NCBI RefSeq assembly: GCF_900659865.1
Contig: NZ_LR213800.1
Coordinates: forward strand, 1-37,277
Reading direction: 5' to 3'
From: Hyella patelloides LEGE 07179
GTDB lineage: Bacteria > Cyanobacteriota > Cyanobacteriia > Cyanobacteriales > Xenococcaceae
DNA: 37,277 nt
Shown: in pieces, positions 34,146 through 37,277 of the stretch
Layout: each line of letters begins with the position of its first letter
Numbering within the stretch: the stretch's first letter is position 1
Notes under the pieces: model-generated
The model's input: only the letters and a program-made list of their open reading frames with translations
Databases searched by the model: none
What the model was told of the DNA's origin: nothing
Position numbers and translations under genes: made by a program

Positions 34146-36284
34146 TTATGCCAAAACAAAATCACTTTCGCTTAAAGTCTCTGCTTGAATTCCATCTAAA
34201 ATTGCCAAGTCTTGAGTAACCGTAGAAATTAAGGTGTTGTCATTTTGTTGAGTTAGGCTGAGATCGGCAAAACTAAAATCGAATCCACCAATACCAATAA
34301 CATCTTTGCCGATTTCAAAGTCGGTAATGGTATTGACAGCGTCGGGTAATTGGGCGTTAGCAATCCAGAATTGGTCGGCTCCTTGACCACCAGAAACGAG
34401 GTTGTCACCGCCAGTAATAACAAAAAATCGATCGGAACCCTGACCACCAAAAGCGCGATCGCTACTACCGAGGAAGAAATCATCATTGCCAGCACCACCG
34501 TAGAGCCGATTTTGCCCTCTACCCACCGAAGCATCGAGGAGATCGTCTCCTGCGTCGCCAAAAACGCGATCGCTCAAGCCCACAATTAGCTCATCATCCC
34601 CAGCACCACCATAGAGCCGATTTTCTCCTGTCAAAGCTTGGGAAGTATCAACCAGATCGTCTCCAGCCCCTGCAAAAATAAAATCCCCATTACCATCAAA
34701 GTCGGCAACTAACTCTGGAGCAATCTCATTATTTTCAGTATCTCCAGTGACAATTACCTCGGTAAGATACTCAAAAGACTCTCCTTCTAAGGGAAGCGTA
34801 CTTTCGGGAGAAACGCGAAGTTCGCTGGCTTGCTCGTATGAATAAGCAAGTGCGATCAGTTCTGGTTCGCTGAAGGCAGTCCCTGAAAAAGTTACTCCAA
34901 AAGGCGCACCATCAGGAAGATAGCCACCAGGAACGATAACGCTAGGGTATCCTGCTTTAGCAGCTATACTAGCACCACGATTTTCGGGAAACAAAATTGT
35001 ATCGAGATCGTGCTGTTCGAGGTAAGCATCAATGCCTTCCTCTCTTGACAGACGTAAATCTGTTGCTCGATCTTCTAAATACTGTGGTCTATCTTCTACT
35101 AGGTCGATTTCTTGTGCGGCTAAAGCACGAGTTTGTCCGTATCTTAGAGCTTCTTCGGGATTGGCTTGATTAAAAGCAATAACCTCTGCCAATGTTTCTA
35201 CAGGAGCATCATCACCCAAGCTATCTAGATACCTATTGAGGTCTCTTTTAAACTCATAAAAAAGTACAGAAGAATCAAACTCAAATAACTCTTGGGTACT
35301 AGGAATCTCTTCATATATAATTGTCGCTCCCTGACTTTCAAGAGTAGAGATGGTATCGTTTATCAATGCAACTTGGTCTTCTGAAAGACCTGCCCAATAT
35401 GCTTTAGGAACGCCAATTCTAGCTCCATCGAGAGCATCTGGATCGAGAAATTGAGTATAGTCAGTAAAAGACTGTCCTTCACTAGCAGCGGTTGCCTCAT
35501 CGCTGGGATCTACTCCAGTCAACTCTCCTAATAAAGTTGCTGCATCGGCAACAGTACGACCAAAAGGACCTGCCGTATCTTGGCTTTCAGCAATGGGAAT
35601 AATCCCATCACGGCTAACTAAACCGACTGTTGGTTTGATACCCACAACCGAATTACGGTTACCAGGGCTGAGAATAGAACCAGATGTTTCTGTGCCTATC
35701 GATACGGGAACTAGACTTGCAGCAACTGCCACGGCAGGACCACTACTAGAACCACCAGTGTCTAGAATTGGTTCTCCATCAGTTTCGGGAGTGGGATTAT
35801 AAGGATTATAGGTAAAGCCATTAAGGGAACTATAGCCATTGGGCATACCACTAGTAAGGAAGTTGGCAAATTCGGTTAAGCTTGCCTTGCCCAAAATTAG
35901 CGCACCCGCATCTTGAAGTTCTGCGGTGATAAAAGCATCATCGGGGGGAATCGACCCTTCTAATGCTAGAGAACCTGCGGTTGTCGGTAAATCTGCCGTG
36001 TCGATGTTGTCTTTTAACAGAACTGGAATCCCTGCTAGGGCACTGGTTAAATTTCCCTGACGACGTTGGACATCTATTTCTCTGGCTTGCTCTAAAAGAT
36101 TGGGATTGAGTTCGATAATAGAGTTGAGTATTGGTTCATAGGCTTCAATACGGTTGAGGTAAAGTTGAGCTAATCCTTCTGAAGTTAATGCCCCAAATTC
36201 AAACGCTTGCTCAATATCTGCAATGGTTGCATCCGTCAAATTGAAGGTAGTTGGTTCTGAAGTTGATGTAACGGTGATAGACAA
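34146..36284 (-). CDS. Amidase-signature enzyme with RTX calcium-binding tail, copy B
   Basis: I place the start at TTG 36282-36284 (712 residues): a GGGAG site (36295-36299) lies 10 bases upstream, the same spacing as in copy A, and the N-termini then align (SITVTSTSEPTTFNL against SIRVSPLSEPTTFNL). The catalytic Lys is in GIPVLLKDNIDTAD, the middle Ser in GGSSSGPAVAVAAS and the nucleophile Ser in GTETSGSILSP. The RTX tail is almost identical to copy A, but the amidase domain has diverged strongly, for example in the region after DALDGARIGV. The gap to copy A is 93 bases; the two probably form one transcript. The different catalytic domains suggest different substrates. Confidence 0.85.
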   Translation of the reverse strand: MSITVTSTSEPTTFNLTDATIADIEQAFEFGALTSEGLAQLYLNRIEAYEPILNSIIELNPNLLEQAREIDVQRRQGNLTSALAGIPVLLKDNIDTADLPTTAGSLALEGSIPPDDAFITAELQDAGALILGKASLTEFANFLTSGMPNGYSSLNGFTYNPYNPTPETDGEPILDTGGSSSGPAVAVAASLVPVSIGTETSGSILSPGNRNSVVGIKPTVGLVSRDGIIPIAESQDTAGPFGRTVADAATLLGELTGVDPSDEATAASEGQSFTDYTQFLDPDALDGARIGVPKAYWAGLSEDQVALINDTISTLESQGATIIYEEIPSTQELFEFDSSVLFYEFKRDLNRYLDSLGDDAPVETLAEVIAFNQANPEEALRYGQTRALAAQEIDLVEDRPQYLEDRATDLRLSREEGIDAYLEQHDLDTILFPENRGASIAAKAGYPSVIVPGGYLPDGAPFGVTFSGTAFSEPELIALAYSYEQASELRVSPESTLPLEGESFEYLTEVIVTGDTENNEIAPELVADFDGNGDFIFAGAGDDLVDTSQALTGENRLYGGAGDDELIVGLSDRVFGDAGDDLLDASVGRGQNRLYGGAGNDDFFLGSSDRAFGGQGSDRFFVITGGDNLVSGGQGADQFWIANAQLPDAVNTITDFEIGKDVIGIGGFDFSFADLSLTQQNDNTLISTVTQDLAILDGIQAETLSESDFVLA

Positions 36285-36822
36285 AGTGTTCTTGCTCCCA
36301 TAATTTGGCAATTGTCAAAGATTACTTCATCGTTTGACAACGAAGTCTGCCCTGAGCGTTAGTCAAAATTTGAGCGAAGGAATTCCATCTCTTTGCTTCA
36401 AAAAAAGTGGCAGTTTTGCTTATAGCGATCGCCATATAAGGTTTAATCTAATGCGACAGACTGGTTTATCATAAAATAGTTGAATTCCTATAAATGTGCC
36501 CAAAAATACTTATTGTATTATGCTATGGGTACAGTATTAGTACACTATTTTTTATAACTCTAGAACCCACTTGCATTCTACAGAATGATGGGATTACTTC
36601 TGGTATAGTGGAATAAGGCAAGCGTGGTGGATAAAATTGCTCTCACTATGCAAGTCTTGTTAATAGCTATAAGCGATCGCAAGTAGTCTTTCCTTATAAG
36701 ATTATAGAGTGCGACGATGATAATTTTTAGACCAGAAGCAGCTAAAGCATAGACTAAAAACTATGTAATTTTTTTTGATCATTGATAAAATATTAATTAT
36801 AGTCAAACAAAATATCTAAAAT
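36285..36822. other. Intergenic region upstream of the amidase pair
   Basis: About 540 bases with low gene content, several HIP1 sites and AT-rich stretches that could hold the amidase promoter. It ends at the inverted repeat of the IS5-type element. No coding frame, RNA gene or clear terminator was recognised. Confidence 0.45.
36295..36299 (-). promoter_or_regulatory. Ribosome-binding site supporting the TTG start of amidase B
   Basis: GGGAG on the minus strand, 10 bases before the TTG at 36282-36284. An alternative TTG at 36309-36311 lies upstream of this site and is not preceded by a purine-rich motif. Confidence 0.5.
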
Positions 36823-37277
36823 AGACCTCTTGCAAAAGTAGCGATCGCTATATAGTTGAGTTCAAACGAAGTTCGTAGTTATAGATAGCAGCAATTAAAT
36901 TAAAGCGCAAGCCAAATCTTTTTCTTCGGTTACGATATCGCTCTGATAAAATCCTAAACACTTTGAGATGTCGGTAAATATGTTCAATCACTATTCTTTC
37001 TGAAGCTAATTGTCGATTTTCTTCTTTTGGTTTTTTCAACAATTTACTTTTTTTGGGCTTTTTATGAGGTGTCTGACTCAGTTTGTGGATTTTAGCTATT
37101 CCTTGATAACCTTGATCTCCAAGAACTTTTATCTCTTGTCTTAGATGAGGTTTACTATTTTTAAATAACTTAAAATCGTGTTCTTTTCCCTTTCCATGAG
37201 CAATGCATATAATCTGCTTACTATTTTGGTCGATGATTATTTGAGACTTTAGAGTAGGCTTTTTCTTTTTGCCACTA
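36823..37277 (-). mobile_element. IS5-type insertion sequence, one end (runs off right edge)
   Basis: AGACCTCTTGCAAAAG (36823-36838) is a typical terminal inverted repeat of cyanobacterial IS5-group elements and lies 9 bases past the transposase stop. The rest of the element lies outside the window, so completeness and target duplication cannot be judged. Confidence 0.65.
36848..37277 (-). CDS. IS5-family DDE transposase, C-terminal part (runs off right edge)
   Basis: The minus-strand frame is open from 37276 to a TAG at 36848-36850, giving 142 residues of the C-terminal catalytic part. It begins in SGKKKKPTLKSQIIIDQ (just after the first catalytic Asp). It contains the second Asp in VLGDQGYQGI and the catalytic Glu in SERIVIEHIYRHLKVFRIL, followed by the usual arginine-rich RYRNRRKRFGLRFNLIAAIYN tail. 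These are features of the DDE_Tnp_4/IS5-type transposases of cyanobacteria. A short ORF inside it is part of the same frame. It may be intact beyond the edge. Confidence 0.8.
   Translation of the reverse strand, partial: SGKKKKPTLKSQIIIDQNSKQIICIAHGKGKEHDFKLFKNSKPHLRQEIKVLGDQGYQGIAKIHKLSQTPHKKPKKSKLLKKPKEENRQLASERIVIEHIYRHLKVFRILSERYRNRRKRFGLRFNLIAAIYNYELRLNSTI

Noticed and set aside
1-37277. tRNA, rRNA or riboswitch genes
   Set aside because: I looked for cloverleaf-like and known riboswitch patterns in the larger gaps and saw none that I could support by eye.

Overview
The window looks like a cyanobacterial chromosome. The palindrome GCGATCGC (HIP1) recurs inside and between genes, the base composition is AT-rich, and several families are typical of cyanobacteria: CHRD/spondin secreted proteins, RTX-tailed enzymes, and a PAS-type sensor tail ending in the usual cyanobacterial 'ISDRK' linker. 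A colonial or biofilm-forming species is my inference from the gene content. The species cannot be named from sequence alone.

Layout. (1) 1-1400: the N-terminal part of a P-loop, helicase-like gene running off the left edge, followed by debris (a short SUKH-like ORF and a frameshifted PAS sensor remnant). (2) 1624-3701: a sulfotransferase and a family-4 glycosyltransferase on the + strand. (3) 3840-8618: a membrane-anchored periplasmic-binding protein that meets, tail to tail with a 4-base overlap, a four-gene minus-strand operon (two unrecognised small proteins, a U32-like TIM-barrel protein, a DASS-family anion transporter). (4) 8992-24422: a large extracellular polysaccharide locus. It holds three family-2 glycosyltransferases, a DUF1972/family-4 glycosyltransferase, a response-regulator/Wzz fusion, a Wzx-like flippase, a Wzy-like polymerase/ligase, a lipoprotein resembling clan GH-A glycosidases, a LysE-type exporter, a parallel beta-helix protein and a second sulfotransferase. 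(5) 24423-27181: a repeat-rich junction with an ankyrin-repeat lipoprotein and the decapitated start of an IS1182 transposase. (6) 27676-36284: a secreted-protein island: a 1350-residue spondin/CHRD repeat protein and, convergent to it, a tandem pair of amidase-signature enzymes with RTX tails. (7) 36823-37277: the end of an IS5-type insertion sequence running off the right edge.

How it fits together. The glycosyltransferases, flippase, polymerase and Wzz-type chain-length protein make a plausible Wzx/Wzy-dependent exopolysaccharide pathway. Sulfotransferases at both ends suggest that the product is sulfated. Chain length may be controlled directly by phosphorylation, because the Wzz-type protein carries its own receiver domain. 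The beta-helix, spondin/CHRD and RTX-amidase proteins lack N-terminal signal peptides, as is usual for type I secretion cargo, and are likely extracellular matrix or surface proteins; no type I exporter is present here.

The most notable items are the receiver-Wzz fusion, the translationally coupled U32-like/DASS operon with two unknown partners, the tandem RTX amidases with almost identical tails but diverged catalytic domains, the spondin/CHRD repeat protein, and a family of short inverted-repeat elements, one of which ends exactly where the IS1182 transposase is broken.
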